Positions 9,557 through 18,854 are shown, numbered from the stretch's first letter. The stretch is 64,000 nt of DNA from Aquirufa beregesia (GCF_011090385.1 NZ_SEWW01000011.1:1-64000); one strand, 5' to 3'. Made by a program: numbers and translations. Notes: generated by a model not told the origin, from the sequence alone.

Positions 9557-10426
9557 TTGGAAGCTCTTTTTCCATCTTTTCAAACAATTCGATATAAGTC
9601 GGGTTTGATTGATCTTCAGATACCCCAAATCATGGGTATATTGAACGCTACGCCCGATTCATTTTTTTCAGCTAGTCGGGTGAGTGTCATCGACGATTGC
9701 CTGACATTAGCTGCCAAAATGATCGAGGAAGGGGCAAGCATCTTGGATATTGGGGGGCATTCTACCAGACCCAATGCGGATGCCGTTTCTGCCCAAGAGG
9801 AGCAAGATCGTGTAATTCCGGTGCTGGAGGCCTTACGTAAAGCCTTTCCCCAAATGTGTCTATCCGTGGATACCTACCGTTTGTCCGTTGCACAGGCTGC
9901 CATCCAAGCGGGGGCAGATTGGTTCAATGATGTGGGTGGAGGGCAAATGGATGATGGAATTTTCGATTGGGTAGCAAAAAATCAGGTTCCTTATATTTTA
10001 ATGCATAGTGTAGGCGCATTTTCTCAGGTGCATCAGGTGCCAGTTTATGAATATGTGGTGGAAGATGTCTGGTTAGACATGGCAAAAAAAATACATGCAT
10101 TGAGGTCCTTGGGTGCTAAGGATATCGTGTTAGATCCAGGCTTTGGTTTTTCTAAATCCTTGGATCAAAATTATCAATTGATGGCTCAACTGCATCAATT
10201 TACTCGATTAGGTGTGCCGCTATTGGTGGGGATTTCTCGTAAATCCATGATTCAGAAAGTGCTAGGAACTCAAGCGGAAGAGGCCTTGAATGGGACTAGC
10301 GTTTTGCATACGGTGGCATTGCAACAAGGCGCCAATATTTTGCGAGTGCATGATGTGAAAGAAGCCCGACAAGTCATTCAATTAGTGAAGAAATTACAAG
10401 AAAATGGTTTACCCAATTTATCATAA
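9557..10426 (+). CDS. folP: Dihydropteroate synthase
   Basis: Condenses p-aminobenzoate with dihydropterin pyrophosphate in folate synthesis. 289 aa, TIM barrel. Signatures: MGILNATPDSF with Asn30 and Asp34, DIGGHSTRP (64-72), SVDTYR with Asp105, DPGFGFSK with Lys200 and GISRKSM (225-231). The start appears to be TTG at 9557, because an in-frame stop lies 15 bases upstream and the next ATG (codon 26) would remove the first strand. Its 3' end overlaps the following aminotransferase-family gene by 23 nt, which implies translational coupling. Confidence 0.95.
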   Translation: MEALFPSFQTIRYKSGLIDLQIPQIMGILNATPDSFFSASRVSVIDDCLTLAAKMIEEGASILDIGGHSTRPNADAVSAQEEQDRVIPVLEALRKAFPQMCLSVDTYRLSVAQAAIQAGADWFNDVGGGQMDDGIFDWVAKNQVPYILMHSVGAFSQVHQVPVYEYVVEDVWLDMAKKIHALRSLGAKDIVLDPGFGFSKSLDQNYQLMAQLHQFTRLGVPLLVGISRKSMIQKVLGTQAEEALNGTSVLHTVALQQGANILRVHDVKEARQVIQLVKKLQENGLPNLS

Positions 10427-11219
10427 TCACCACTGGATAGATCCAGATCAGGTGTATGTAGGCATTCAGGATGTCGGCTTTTTACGGGGCTTTGGCATAT
10501 TTGACTTTTTTAGAGTCATGCATGGCAGACCTATCTTTCTATCGGATCACCTAGATCGTTTTTTGGTATCGGCAGATAAAATGGGGATTTCCCATATTTA
10601 CAGCAAAGAACAGCTAGCAGGTTTAATTCATGAGATTGCGGCTAAGTCGGAAGTGGAATGCTTGGGCATCAAAATGGTGCTTACAGGTGGTGATTCCTCC
10701 AACGGATTTGAACCTCAAGGCAAAAGTCAATTATTCATCATTCCCAACGAGTTTCAGTTCATGGACCCCATTCATGGCATGAAATTGGCCAGTCGGCAGT
10801 ATGTCCGTGAAATGGCGGATATCAAATCCTTGAACTATGCTTATGCCATCCGAAATTGGAGCGGAATTAAATCCCAAGGATTTGATGATTTAATCTATTA
10901 TACGGATGAATATGGTGTGTCGGAATCCTCCAGAAGCAATTTGTTCTGTGTGAAAGATGGAGTTTTATATACACCTGCTCAACATATCTTAGAGGGAATT
11001 ACTCGAAAACATGTGATTGACTTGGCTTCTTCCTTTATGGAGGTCAAGGTGCAAGATGTGAGTTTGGAAGCATTTAAACAGGCCGATGAGGTCTTTACCA
11101 CAGGAAGTACCAAGCGAGTGGTTCCTATCCTTCAAATTGATGATAGTATCATTGCCAATGGGAAAAGAGGAGCCATCACGGCACAATTGTACGAACTCTT
11201 ACTCCAGCACGAACATTAA
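10404..11219 (+). CDS. Class IV PLP aminotransferase family, possibly aminodeoxychorismate lyase
   Basis: 271 aa, fold-type IV PLP enzyme. Visible: the N-terminal GFLRGFGIFDFFRV block (25-38), the likely PLP lysine Lys141 in IKSLNYAYA, and the cofactor-binding ESSRSNLF (174-181). The family includes branched-chain and D-amino acid transaminases and 4-amino-4-deoxychorismate lyase (PabC). The 23-nt overlap with folP makes PabC, which supplies p-aminobenzoate to FolP, an attractive guess, but sequence alone does not prove it. Its stop codon shares bases with the convergent mog gene. Confidence 0.7.
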   Translation: MVYPIYHNHHWIDPDQVYVGIQDVGFLRGFGIFDFFRVMHGRPIFLSDHLDRFLVSADKMGISHIYSKEQLAGLIHEIAAKSEVECLGIKMVLTGGDSSNGFEPQGKSQLFIIPNEFQFMDPIHGMKLASRQYVREMADIKSLNYAYAIRNWSGIKSQGFDDLIYYTDEYGVSESSRSNLFCVKDGVLYTPAQHILEGITRKHVIDLASSFMEVKVQDVSLEAFKQADEVFTTGSTKRVVPILQIDDSIIANGKRGAITAQLYELLLQHEH

Positions 11220-11743
11220 GAAACGGGCGGACGGAAGGCTTTCATGTTGGCATCATTACACACTAAAAATGGGCCACCAATCAAATCAATACAATAGGGG
11301 ATAGCAGGAAATACCGCTTCTAAGCATTGGCGAATAGCTTTGGGTTTTCCGGGTAAATTGATGATCAAGGATTTCCCTCGGATGCCAGCAGTTTGACGAC
11401 TCAAAATGGCCGTAGGGACGTATTGTAAGCTGACCTGGCGCATCAGTTCTCCAAAACCAGGCATCATCTTTTGGCATACCGCCTCTGTGGCTTCAGGAGT
11501 AACATCACGCAGTGCAGGGCCTGTTCCTCCTGTCGTGACAATCAAACAAGCTTCCGCTTCATCCGCCATTTGGCACATGGTTTGTTCCAATAGCGCTTGT
11601 TCATCAGGAATTACGGCATAAACAACTTCAAAATCTGAAATCAAATATTCCTTGAGTAATTCCACTACAGCTTTGCCTGGGATATCTTCGTAGATACCCG
11701 CACTGGCCCGGTCAGAAACATTGATAACCCCTATTTTGATCAT
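11216..11743 (-). CDS. mog: Molybdopterin adenylyltransferase
   Basis: Activates molybdopterin by adenylation before molybdenum insertion. 175 aa, MoaB/Mog fold. Key motif TTGGTGPALRDVTPEA (70-85), N-terminal INVSDRASAG, and GKSLIINLPGKPKA near 138-151. It is the last gene of the aroQ-to-mog minus operon and overlaps tcdA by 4 nt. No other molybdenum cofactor gene is present here, so the rest of the pathway must lie elsewhere. Confidence 0.85.
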   Translation of the reverse strand: MIKIGVINVSDRASAGIYEDIPGKAVVELLKEYLISDFEVVYAVIPDEQALLEQTMCQMADEAEACLIVTTGGTGPALRDVTPEATEAVCQKMMPGFGELMRQVSLQYVPTAILSRQTAGIRGKSLIINLPGKPKAIRQCLEAVFPAIPYCIDLIGGPFLVCNDANMKAFRPPVS

Positions 11744-12537
11744 TTCTTTTGTTTATTTTTTTGCTCCATTTTAATGAAGGCCTTAGGCTTTTTTTCCATG
11801 GGAATAGGCTCATTCAATAGGTCGCGAATCACTACCGAAGCGCAAACACCACCAAAAGCCGCAGGCAGATAGGAAATAGTTCCGTAGGCCGACTTCTTGA
11901 AGTTGGACCCATCGGTTAAGATAAGCGATTCATCTTTTACTTTTTCCTGAGAATAAACAGCTTTAATGCCGCGTGAAACACCCATTTTGCGGATGCGCTT
12001 TCTCACCAAAGAAGCTAAATAACATTCTCTGGTATCCAACAAGTCCGCTGTTTTGAGTTTGGTTGGATCTAATTTTCCTCCTGCTCCCATGGAGCTCACT
12101 ATGTTCAAACCTAAGTCATAGGCTGTTTTCAATAAGGTCAATTTGGGTGTGACCGAATCGATACAATCCATGACATAATCGTATTTCGTTTTTTCTAAGA
12201 TGTCTTTGGCCGCTTCTGGGCTTAAAAAGGCCTCATGTTCGTGCAAGACCAAATCTGGATTAATAGCCTTTAGGCGTTCGGCCATAATTTTTACTTTAGC
12301 CACACCGTGGTTGGTAGCTAAAGCAGGTAATTGACGATTGCGGTTCGTGGGGTCTACCACATCGCCATCTACTATGGTCATGGTTCCAATACCTGCACGG
12401 GCAATAAATTCTGCTGCAAAGGAGCCAACTCCCCCTAGTCCTACAATCAATACATGGGCATTTTGTAATTGCTGAATGCCTTGTTCTCCAATGAGAAGTT
12501 CCGAGCGACTCAGCCAACGAAGGTCTTTTGTACTCAT
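11740..12537 (-). CDS. tcdA: tRNA threonylcarbamoyladenosine dehydratase (TcdA/CsdL-type)
   Basis: An E1-like ATP-dependent enzyme that cyclises t6A37 to ct6A in tRNA. 265 aa. The nucleotide-binding VGLGGVGSF is at 32-40, followed by ARAGIGTMTIVDGDVVDPTN (47-66) with the acidic DGD of ThiF/MoeB/E1 domains, and DCIDSVTPK near 143-151. There is no C-terminal rhodanese domain, as expected for TcdA rather than MoeB-type enzymes. It is 2 nt downstream of the GT2 gene and overlaps mog. tsaE, which acts upstream in t6A synthesis, is at 23506. Confidence 0.85.
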   Translation of the reverse strand: MSTKDLRWLSRSELLIGEQGIQQLQNAHVLIVGLGGVGSFAAEFIARAGIGTMTIVDGDVVDPTNRNRQLPALATNHGVAKVKIMAERLKAINPDLVLHEHEAFLSPEAAKDILEKTKYDYVMDCIDSVTPKLTLLKTAYDLGLNIVSSMGAGGKLDPTKLKTADLLDTRECYLASLVRKRIRKMGVSRGIKAVYSQEKVKDESLILTDGSNFKKSAYGTISYLPAAFGGVCASVVIRDLLNEPIPMEKKPKAFIKMEQKNKQKK

Positions 12538-12539
12538 AT

Positions 12540-13505
12540 TTAGGATATTTCTTCCTTGATTTGATAATCAGTTGTTTTATCAGAATTGGTTACCATCAGC
12601 TCACCAATGAAGCCTGCCAAAAATAATTGAACGCCCAGAATAATGGCCACCAAGGCCAAAAAGAATAAAGGGTTATCCGTTACATTGCGGTATTTTAAAT
12701 GCTGTGTGATATTGTATAGCTTTTCGCCGATGAGCCATAAGGTAATGATGCTTCCAGAAAAGAAAGACAGGATACCTAGGCTACCAAATAGGTGCATGGG
12801 TCTCTTACCAAAGGTCTGTACGAAGGTGATGGAGAGTAAATCCAAAAATCCATACAGGAAACGCTCTAAGCCAAATTTGGTTACACCATATTTTCTGGCT
12901 TGGTGCTGTACCACCTTTTCTCCAATTTTAGAAAAACCGTTCCATTTAGCCTGAACAGGAATATAGCGATGCATTTCGCCGTATAAGCGAATGGTCTTAA
13001 TCACTTCTAATTTGTAGGCTTTCAGTCCACAGTTGAAGTCGTGCAAATACACTCCCGAAAGAGCTCTCGTAGCGGCATTGTATAATTTGGTAGGGATGGT
13101 TTTGGATAGAGGATCAAAACGTTTTTGTTTCCAACCTGAAACCAAATCAAAGCCATCTGAAGTAATCATTTCATACAAAGCAGGAATCTCATCAGGTGAA
13201 TCTTGCATGTCGGCATCCATGGTAATGACCACAGATCCTTGTGCCTTAGAGAAGCCTTCATGCAAGGCAGCTGATTTACCATAGTTACGGGCAAAAGAAC
13301 TAGCTTTTAAGCTGGGGTATTGAACCGATAAGGATTTCAATACTTCCCAGGATTCATCCCGACTGCCATCATTTACAAAAATCATTTCATAGGTGAAATG
13401 ATTGGCTCGCATAACCCGATCAATCCAGGCACATAGCTCAGGGAGTGATTCAGCCTCATTGTAGAGGGGAATGACGATGGAAATTTGTAGCGTAGAATCT
13501 TGCAT
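12540..13505 (-). CDS. GT2 glycosyltransferase, polyprenyl-phosphate sugar transferase-like
   Basis: 321 aa. The N-terminal GT-A domain has ISIVIPLYNEAESLPEL (8-24), VNDGSRD (44-50) and the metal-binding DAD (97-99) in VITMDADMQDSP. Two membrane helices lie at about 240-265 and 280-305. This DPM1/ArnC/GtrB-like layout usually moves a sugar onto undecaprenyl or dolichyl phosphate at the inner face of the membrane. Donor and acceptor are unknown. It lies in the aroQ-mog operon, 33 nt after trmN6. Confidence 0.8.
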   Translation of the reverse strand: MQDSTLQISIVIPLYNEAESLPELCAWIDRVMRANHFTYEMIFVNDGSRDESWEVLKSLSVQYPSLKASSFARNYGKSAALHEGFSKAQGSVVITMDADMQDSPDEIPALYEMITSDGFDLVSGWKQKRFDPLSKTIPTKLYNAATRALSGVYLHDFNCGLKAYKLEVIKTIRLYGEMHRYIPVQAKWNGFSKIGEKVVQHQARKYGVTKFGLERFLYGFLDLLSITFVQTFGKRPMHLFGSLGILSFFSGSIITLWLIGEKLYNITQHLKYRNVTDNPLFFLALVAIILGVQLFLAGFIGELMVTNSDKTTDYQIKEEIS

Positions 13506-13538
13506 GTTGACAAAAATACAAAAAGCTAAGTTATTATT

Positions 13539-14255
13539 TTAGGGGAAAATTAAATAGTACGGTTTTAATAATTCTTGAAAATCAGGGTGGTAGTCGCCCT
13601 GTTCATCCCGAATATGGATTTGTTCTTTCAATAGTTCAGATTTTTGACGAGATCCCCAGAGCATTTGTCGGAGTACCTTAGCCCCTGGCTTGGGAATAAT
13701 ATCGGCCAAGCGATTGGCAAATATGCCTCTTTTTTCAGCAGTTTGTAAGAAAAGACCCATTTCATAGGGAGGATATAAGACGGCAAAATTCCCTGAATCC
13801 GCTAATTGATGTTGGATAGCTTGCGCTAAATCATCTGGAGATAAGTGATCTGCATGTATGGCAGCTTGTTTGGAACTATCAGAAGCGGCTAAATGGTTCG
13901 TGAAAAATGGAGGATTACACAGGATAAGGTCATATGCTTGGCTTGCTGTCCAAGTTTTGATATCTCCTTGAAAGACCTTGATTTGCACTTTAAATGGGCC
14001 ATGTTCCGCATTTTGATGGGCTAATTCCGCCACATCTGGATGGATTTCTAGGGCATCCACTTGCAAGCCGGGGGCTTTTTGACAAAGCATGTGAGCCAAC
14101 AATCCGCATCCAGTACCTATATCCAAGGCATGATGGACGTTTCCTAAAGGTATCCATGCACCGAAAAGACATGCTTCCGTACTGATTTTAAGTCCTGGAT
14201 TTCCGTGAGCTAGTTGAAATTGTTTGAACTGAAAAATGGACCTACTTTCTGCCAT
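13539..14255 (-). CDS. tRNA1(Val) (adenine(37)-N6)-methyltransferase, TrmN6/YfiC-like
   Basis: SAM-dependent N6-adenine methyltransferase of about 238 aa. From the ATG at 14255: FQFKQFQLAHGNPGLKI near the N-terminus, SAM-binding DIGTGCGLLA (about 45-54) and catalytic NPPF (about 114-117), the pattern of the YfiC family. A longer reading from a GTG at 14273 is possible, but the ATG better matches family length. The start overlaps the end of the RNase H gene by 14 nt. The exact tRNA target is inferred from the family. Confidence 0.8.
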   Translation of the reverse strand: MAESRSIFQFKQFQLAHGNPGLKISTEACLFGAWIPLGNVHHALDIGTGCGLLAHMLCQKAPGLQVDALEIHPDVAELAHQNAEHGPFKVQIKVFQGDIKTWTASQAYDLILCNPPFFTNHLAASDSSKQAAIHADHLSPDDLAQAIQHQLADSGNFAVLYPPYEMGLFLQTAEKRGIFANRLADIIPKPGAKVLRQMLWGSRQKSELLKEQIHIRDEQGDYHPDFQELLKPYYLIFP

Positions 14256-14868
14256 AATCCGCCGGATTTTCACCCCAATGCTCTGTTTCCCACTTCAAGA
14301 TTTTCGTTTGGTAGAAATTACCTTTCAACCAAGCGATGGCCTTATCGACTCGCTGGAATAGCTCTTCCGTTTCGGTATTTCGTTCCAAATTGGTTTTGAT
14401 GGCCTTATTTCTAACCCAAGCGATGGCCGTTCTGGAATCGGAATACAAGGGAAAAGGACAATCGATTTTCTTTAAATAGGCCAAGCCATGCACAATGGCC
14501 AGAAATTCGCCAAGATTGACCGTTCCAATGGGATAGGGGCCTTGGGCAAAAAGTACCTCTTTGGTTTCGGTATTGACACCCTGGTATTCCAACACCCCAG
14601 GATTTCCAGAACATGCAGCGTCCACTGAAATGCTTGGGATAATAATGGCTTGGGAGTTAATGGTCTTTTTAACACTGGCTTTTTTAGCCGTATCAATGCT
14701 AGCCCAATAGTTCTTTTTGAAGGCATCTTCGGCTGCGGCACGACTATCAAAAGATTTGTATTGTGCCCCTGGGAAGTTCTTGATTAACTTTTCGGCCTTA
14801 CCCCAAGAATCAAAAATCCCTGTTTCATGACCCGCCCAGATGACATAGTATTTTTGTTTTTTACTCAT
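14242..14868 (-). CDS. Ribonuclease H with N-terminal caulimovirus VI (viroplasmin) domain
   Basis: 208 aa. Residues 1-52 form the RNA/hybrid-binding viroplasmin-like domain (KYYVIWAGHETGIFDSW), as in eukaryotic RNase H1. The catalytic domain has all four acidic residues: Asp83 (SVDAACSGNPG), Glu121 (GEFLA), Asp144 (YSDSR) and Asp204 (ENPADYGR). It should cleave RNA in RNA-DNA hybrids. Two nt separate it from marC upstream. Confidence 0.9.
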   Translation of the reverse strand: MSKKQKYYVIWAGHETGIFDSWGKAEKLIKNFPGAQYKSFDSRAAAEDAFKKNYWASIDTAKKASVKKTINSQAIIIPSISVDAACSGNPGVLEYQGVNTETKEVLFAQGPYPIGTVNLGEFLAIVHGLAYLKKIDCPFPLYSDSRTAIAWVRNKAIKTNLERNTETEELFQRVDKAIAWLKGNFYQTKILKWETEHWGENPADYGRK

Positions 14869-14870
14869 GC

Positions 14871-15440
14871 TTAGAACAATCGGGTCTTAATGATTTTAAT
14901 AGCAATGGCAATTAAGATGACCCCAAAAACCTTACGCAAGATTTGTGTACCAACGTTCCCTAATTTCTTTTCTATCCAAACGCTAGTGCGTAAAACGAGG
15001 TAGATGAAGATGAGGTTAATCAGAATACTGATGATAATGTTTTCTTCTTCAAACTGTGATTTTAAGGAAATCAGAGTAGTCATGGTCCCTGCTCCAGCAA
15101 TCACTGGAAAGGCAAGGGGTACAATGGAGTGGGTCCCTTCTTGCATCTCTTCTGCTTTGAAAATATTTCTTCCCAAGGTCATTTCTAGACCAATCAAAAA
15201 GATGATCAGTGCCCCTGCCACGGCAAAGGAATTGGTATCAACCCCTAGCAGATGCAGGATGAATTTACCTGCAAAAAAGAACCCAATCATGATGGCGCCA
15301 GAAACCAAAGTGGCTTGTTCGGCGTGAATGCTTCCATTTTTCTTTCGCAGATCTATGATGATGGGAATAGAGCCCAAGATATCGATCACGGAAAAAAGAA
15401 TGAGGGAAGAGGAAATGATTTCTTTTAGGTTGAAGTGCAT
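14871..15440 (-). CDS. MarC/UPF0056 family integral membrane protein
   Basis: 189 aa with about six membrane segments spread over the full length, starting with FSVIDILGSIPIIIDL (16-31). The central GLEMTLG and PLAFPVIAGAGTMTTLI (about 132-148) are family signatures. MarC was once linked to multiple antibiotic resistance, but the function is unproven. It sits in the aroQ-mog operon between the class V aminotransferase (1 nt upstream) and RNase H. Confidence 0.85.
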   Translation of the reverse strand: MHFNLKEIISSSLILFSVIDILGSIPIIIDLRKKNGSIHAEQATLVSGAIMIGFFFAGKFILHLLGVDTNSFAVAGALIIFLIGLEMTLGRNIFKAEEMQEGTHSIVPLAFPVIAGAGTMTTLISLKSQFEEENIIISILINLIFIYLVLRTSVWIEKKLGNVGTQILRKVFGVILIAIAIKIIKTRLF

Positions 15441-15441
15441 G

Positions 15442-16506
15442 TTAAGCTTGTATAAGTTGAATGAGCGAGTATATATCTTCTACGGTATGGCTTGGGAAAT
15501 TGGCAATGCGGAAGGTATTGTTCTTCCAGGTTCCATAACCTTTGCCTAAATCAATCAGGTGTTGTTCAGCCAACTTAAAAATGCGACTTACCTCCGAGGC
15601 TTCTCCTTTCAAAGCGAGTACCGTCGGTAGTCGAAGTTCTTGCTTGCCCACTAAAAAATCAAATTCAAAAGAGGATTGACGTGTCCAAAAATCTTCCCAA
15701 ATGGCCATTTTCTCCAAGGTATGTTGGTGGATTTCTTGAATAGAAGGCAGCGTTTGGCTTAAACGATTTAGTAAATAAATCCCCAAAACATTGGGTGTAT
15801 AATGCGTTTGGAACAACTTTCTATTTTGTTCCATCAAAATGATGCTATTGTAATGATCTTTTCTGTTCAGTTTTTCGGCTCTTTCTAAGGCTTTGGGAGA
15901 ACAAATCAATACCCCTAATCCGGCAGGAATGCCCATGCATTTTTGACAAGAAGCCAACCAAACATCGGCTTCTGACCAAGGAAGTTCGATACCTCCCATG
16001 GAAGACGTGGCATCCACGGCAATCAGGCAATCGGTAGAAAAGCCTAATTCTTTTCGATTAATCACTTGGCCTGTTCCATTGGATGTTTCACTTTGAACTA
16101 AGCAAAGTGTATCCACTTCTGTTTTTATTTCTGCTGAGATTGTGGTGGCAAATTCCGACAAAGACTCATTTAATTCAAACTCCAAACTGGAAGCTTGGGG
16201 AATAATTTGCTCCACATAATGCCCCCATTTTTTACCAAATGCCCCATTGTAAAGATGAAGGCTTTTCTTTTCTATCAGGGATTGAGCCACGATTTCCCAA
16301 GCCTCGGTGGCCGAAGAAATGAAATAGATGGTGTATTCGGCCGGAATGTCCCACTTTTGGTGCAAGTTTTCTAGGGTTTCTTTCAACAAGCTTTCAAAGC
16401 GGGCACTGCGGTGGTTGATGCTCACAATTCCCTGCTCATACGCTTCTTGGATGAAGCCCAAAGTTTGAGGATAGACTTTGGAAGGACCAGGGTAAAAAGA
16501 TAGCAT
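15442..16506 (-). CDS. Class V PLP aminotransferase, phosphoserine/alanine-glyoxylate-like
   Basis: 354 aa, fold-type I PLP enzyme starting FYPGPSKVYPQT. Visible: SINHRSARFESLL (29-41), cofactor aspartate Asp165 in AVDATSSMGG and the probable Schiff-base lysine Lys189 in SCQKCMGIPAG. The opening block resembles phosphoserine aminotransferase, but length and context do not settle the substrate. It lies 1 nt after aroQ and 1 nt before marC. Confidence 0.75.
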   Translation of the reverse strand: MLSFYPGPSKVYPQTLGFIQEAYEQGIVSINHRSARFESLLKETLENLHQKWDIPAEYTIYFISSATEAWEIVAQSLIEKKSLHLYNGAFGKKWGHYVEQIIPQASSLEFELNESLSEFATTISAEIKTEVDTLCLVQSETSNGTGQVINRKELGFSTDCLIAVDATSSMGGIELPWSEADVWLASCQKCMGIPAGLGVLICSPKALERAEKLNRKDHYNSIILMEQNRKLFQTHYTPNVLGIYLLNRLSQTLPSIQEIHQHTLEKMAIWEDFWTRQSSFEFDFLVGKQELRLPTVLALKGEASEVSRIFKLAEQHLIDLGKGYGTWKNNTFRIANFPSHTVEDIYSLIQLIQA

Positions 16507-16507
16507 G

Positions 16508-16933
16508 TTAAATAAAGGAGTATAGGCCTAAATCATAACTTCTCAATCCAAAACCAATGATGCTTCCTTTGCATTTTGGACTCAAGTAAGAATGCGCACG
16601 AAAAGATTCACGGGCATGAACATTGGAGATATGCACTTCAATCACGGGGGTAGAAATAGCTGAAACAGCATCTGCCAAAGCGATGGAAGTATGTGTGTAT
16701 CCACCTGCATTCAACAAGATACCATCATAGGAAAAACCCACTTCATGTAATTTGCTGATCATGGCGCCTTCGCTATTGGATTGAAAATATTCCAATTCCA
16801 ATTCCTTTCCGAATTTATCCTTCAGTACTTCTAGGTATTGTTCAAAGGTCTGATGACCGTAAATTTCTGGTTCTCTCGTTCCTAATAGGTTCAAATTGGG
16901 CCCGTTTAGGATCAATATTTTTTGTCGTACCAT
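16508..16933 (-). CDS. aroQ: Type II 3-dehydroquinate dehydratase
   Basis: Dehydrates 3-dehydroquinate to 3-dehydroshikimate. 141 aa, the normal size of the dodecameric type II enzyme. Active-site features: NGPNLNLLGTREPEIYG (10-26) with catalytic Tyr25, NAGGYTHTS (75-83), HISN with His101, and Arg112 in RESFRAHS. It is the first gene of an eight-gene minus-strand operon and is divergent from xerD, an arrangement common in Bacteroidota. Confidence 0.95.
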   Translation of the reverse strand: MVRQKILILNGPNLNLLGTREPEIYGHQTFEQYLEVLKDKFGKELELEYFQSNSEGAMISKLHEVGFSYDGILLNAGGYTHTSIALADAVSAISTPVIEVHISNVHARESFRAHSYLSPKCKGSIIGFGLRSYDLGLYSFI

Positions 16934-17034
16934 ACCAATGGGTTTTGCTTACATCTACGGATTTTAAAACGTCCGTCAAGGCTTAAAATTACGTAATTCT
17001 TCTAAATTTACATGTTTGTTTCAATAAAAAGCCC

Positions 17035-17943
17035 ATGTGGGAAAAGGAAATACGTTCGTTTGGAAACTATTTAAAGATAGAGCGAGGCTTGTCCGGCCAT
17101 TCGCATGAGGCTTACTTGCGGGATGTCACTAAATTAGCCACTTATTTGGCTAGCAGTTTCGGAGATGATCTCCCCATAGCGGAAGTTCAAGAAGTACATC
17201 TATTAGCATTTTTGAAGGATTTACACGGACTGGGTATCGAGGCAAGTACACAAGCTAGGTGCTTGTCGGGCATTCGCTCTTTCTTTCATTTTCTTCAATT
17301 TGAAGGCAGCATTCAGCAAGATCCCACTTTGCATATTAAGAGTCCTCAGCAAGGCCGGAAACTCCCAGATACTCTTTCTTTTGATGAAATCAATCAGATT
17401 TTGGAACAAAATGATATGTCGACCCCCGAGGGAGTGCGCAATCGGGCCATGTTGGAAATGTTGTATGGAGCTGGCATGCGGGTTTCCGAGTTGACCAATT
17501 TGAAATTGACGGATGTTTACGAGGATATTGGTTTTTTGAAAGTGCGGGGGAAAGGAGATAAGGAAAGATTGGTGCCAGCAGGCAAGGATGCTTTTCATTA
17601 TTTGAAAATCTACTTGGAGTCGGTACGGTCACAAATTTCAGTCAAAAAAGAGGCCTTGAATGTTGTCTTCTTAAATAGGCGAGGAGGGTCCTTGAGCCGG
17701 GTGATGGTTTTTATTATTTGTAAAGACCTAGCTGCCAAAGCGGGCATTGAAAAATCCATTAGTCCACATACCTTCCGACATTCCTTTGCCACGCATTTAA
17801 TTGAAGGGGGAGCTGATCTTCGTGCTGTGCAAGAAATGCTCGGCCATGAATCCATTTTAACAACAGAAATTTATACCCATTTAGACCGCGCTTATTTAAG
17901 TCAGATGGTGCGGGATTTTCATCCGCTGAATAAGAGAATGTAG
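17035..17943 (+). CDS. xerD: Site-specific tyrosine recombinase XerC/XerD
   Basis: Resolves chromosome dimers at dif. 302 aa. An N-terminal SAM-like core-binding domain (about 1-90) is followed by the catalytic domain with Arg149 (GAGMRVSEL), Lys173 (RGKGDKERLVP), His245 and Arg248 (SPHTFRHSFATH), His271 (LGHES) and nucleophile Tyr280 (IYTHLD). The complete set of residues argues for an active enzyme. The place next to aroQ and family length support a housekeeping Xer protein rather than an integron or phage integrase. Confidence 0.85.
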   Translation: MWEKEIRSFGNYLKIERGLSGHSHEAYLRDVTKLATYLASSFGDDLPIAEVQEVHLLAFLKDLHGLGIEASTQARCLSGIRSFFHFLQFEGSIQQDPTLHIKSPQQGRKLPDTLSFDEINQILEQNDMSTPEGVRNRAMLEMLYGAGMRVSELTNLKLTDVYEDIGFLKVRGKGDKERLVPAGKDAFHYLKIYLESVRSQISVKKEALNVVFLNRRGGSLSRVMVFIICKDLAAKAGIEKSISPHTFRHSFATHLIEGGADLRAVQEMLGHESILTTEIYTHLDRAYLSQMVRDFHPLNKRM

Positions 17944-18058
17944 AGAGGAAATGATAAATTATAAATGATTTTGAGGTCATTTTGCAAATAATAGATTAGC
18001 CTATTCTTTATTCAAAATACAAATAATTTCAATTCACCTTATCGTGTTACAATTACCA

Positions 18059-18191
18059 AGGCATTTCTTTTTTTATAAAAAAAAAGAAAATCCAAAGAAC
18101 GTTTTAATCCAAAAATGTCAATTAAATAAAGAAAATTGAATATTAACCCATTTATAATTCACCATTTACCATTTCATCATTTACTAAGGCT
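18059..18191. repeat. Leader repeat L1
   Basis: An AT-rich sequence that starts with a T-run/A-run hairpin (TTTCTTTTTTTATAAAA...), runs through AATCCAAAGAACGTTTTAATCC and ends in ATTTATAATTCACCATTTACC-type text ahead of paired-arm unit 1. It recurs almost unchanged at 18724-18854 (offset about 663) and, split by the IS, at 19819-19879 plus 21264-21312. The stretch 17944-18058 before it holds no gene and only AT-rich simple text. Confidence 0.85.
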
Positions 18192-18641
18192 TTTCTTTTT
18201 TTGAAAAAAAAGAAACAAAAAAACTTCTTTTTTTGTCGTTCAGCCAAGGCGAATTCCGCTTTGCGGAACCGTGATTCTCTCCGCTAGCGCCTATATTTTT
18301 GACGCCGACGCACATCGCCCATGCTGAGGTCAAAACCTCGTCTACCGCTGCGTTCATCACCTTTCGCTCGTGCTGACCGACGGTATTTTCTCTCAAAAAT
18401 TCTAGATTCTAATAACTAACCTCTAATCCCTATTAAGAAGGTTAATCCCAACGAAAGATTGGAACGAAGCTTGAGCGAAGCGGCAGGCGGATATTTGACC
18501 CTGCGCATAGGCCGTGTGCGATGGCGTCAAAGATTAAAGACGTAAGCGGAGAGACAATCGGTTCTGCGCAGCGGAATTCGTCTTGGGATTAACCGTCCTT
18601 CTTCTGTTTTTTTTGTTTCTTTTTTTATGAAAAAAAAGAAA
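18192..18641. repeat. Paired-arm repeat, unit 1
   Basis: A 450-bp unit bounded by near-perfect hairpins (TTTCTTTTTTTGAAAAAAAAGAAA at 18192-18215 and a similar one at 18616-18641). Arm A (about 18242-18378) and arm B (18440-18594, itself bounded by GGTTAATCCCA and TGGGATTAACC) are inverted relatives of each other, roughly 70 percent alike by eye over about 125 bp. Each arm has a small stem-loop: TTCCGC/GCGGAA at 18254-18268 in A, and TTCTGC/GCGGAA at 18562-18576 in B. It codes for nothing recognisable. Confidence 0.85.
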
Positions 18642-18723
18642 TGCCAAAGAAAGTTAAAGTAAGAAAATGTGATTGGTTATAAAATTGAAGAGATCATCCA
18701 TTATAAGTAAAATTAATTACTAA

Positions 18724-18854
18724 GGCCTTTCTTTTTTTATAAAAAAAAGAAAATCCAAAGAACGTTTTAATCCAAAAATGTCAATTAAATAAAGAAAATT
18801 GAATATTAACCCATTTATAATTCACCATTTACCATTTCATCATTTACTAAGGCT
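18724..18854. repeat. Leader repeat L2
   Basis: A second copy of the AT-rich leader found at 18059, nearly identical, including AATCCAAAGAACG and the uninterrupted text GAATATTAACCCATTT that serves as the empty-site reference for the IS insertion at 19880. It joins directly to paired-arm unit 2. Confidence 0.85.

Noticed and set aside
18184-18396. Identical 70-codon minus-strand frames at 18184-18396 and 21305-21517
   Set aside because: They fall inside arm A of units 1 and 4, run into the A/T hairpins, and are not kept open in units 2, 3 and 6, so they are by-products of the repeat.
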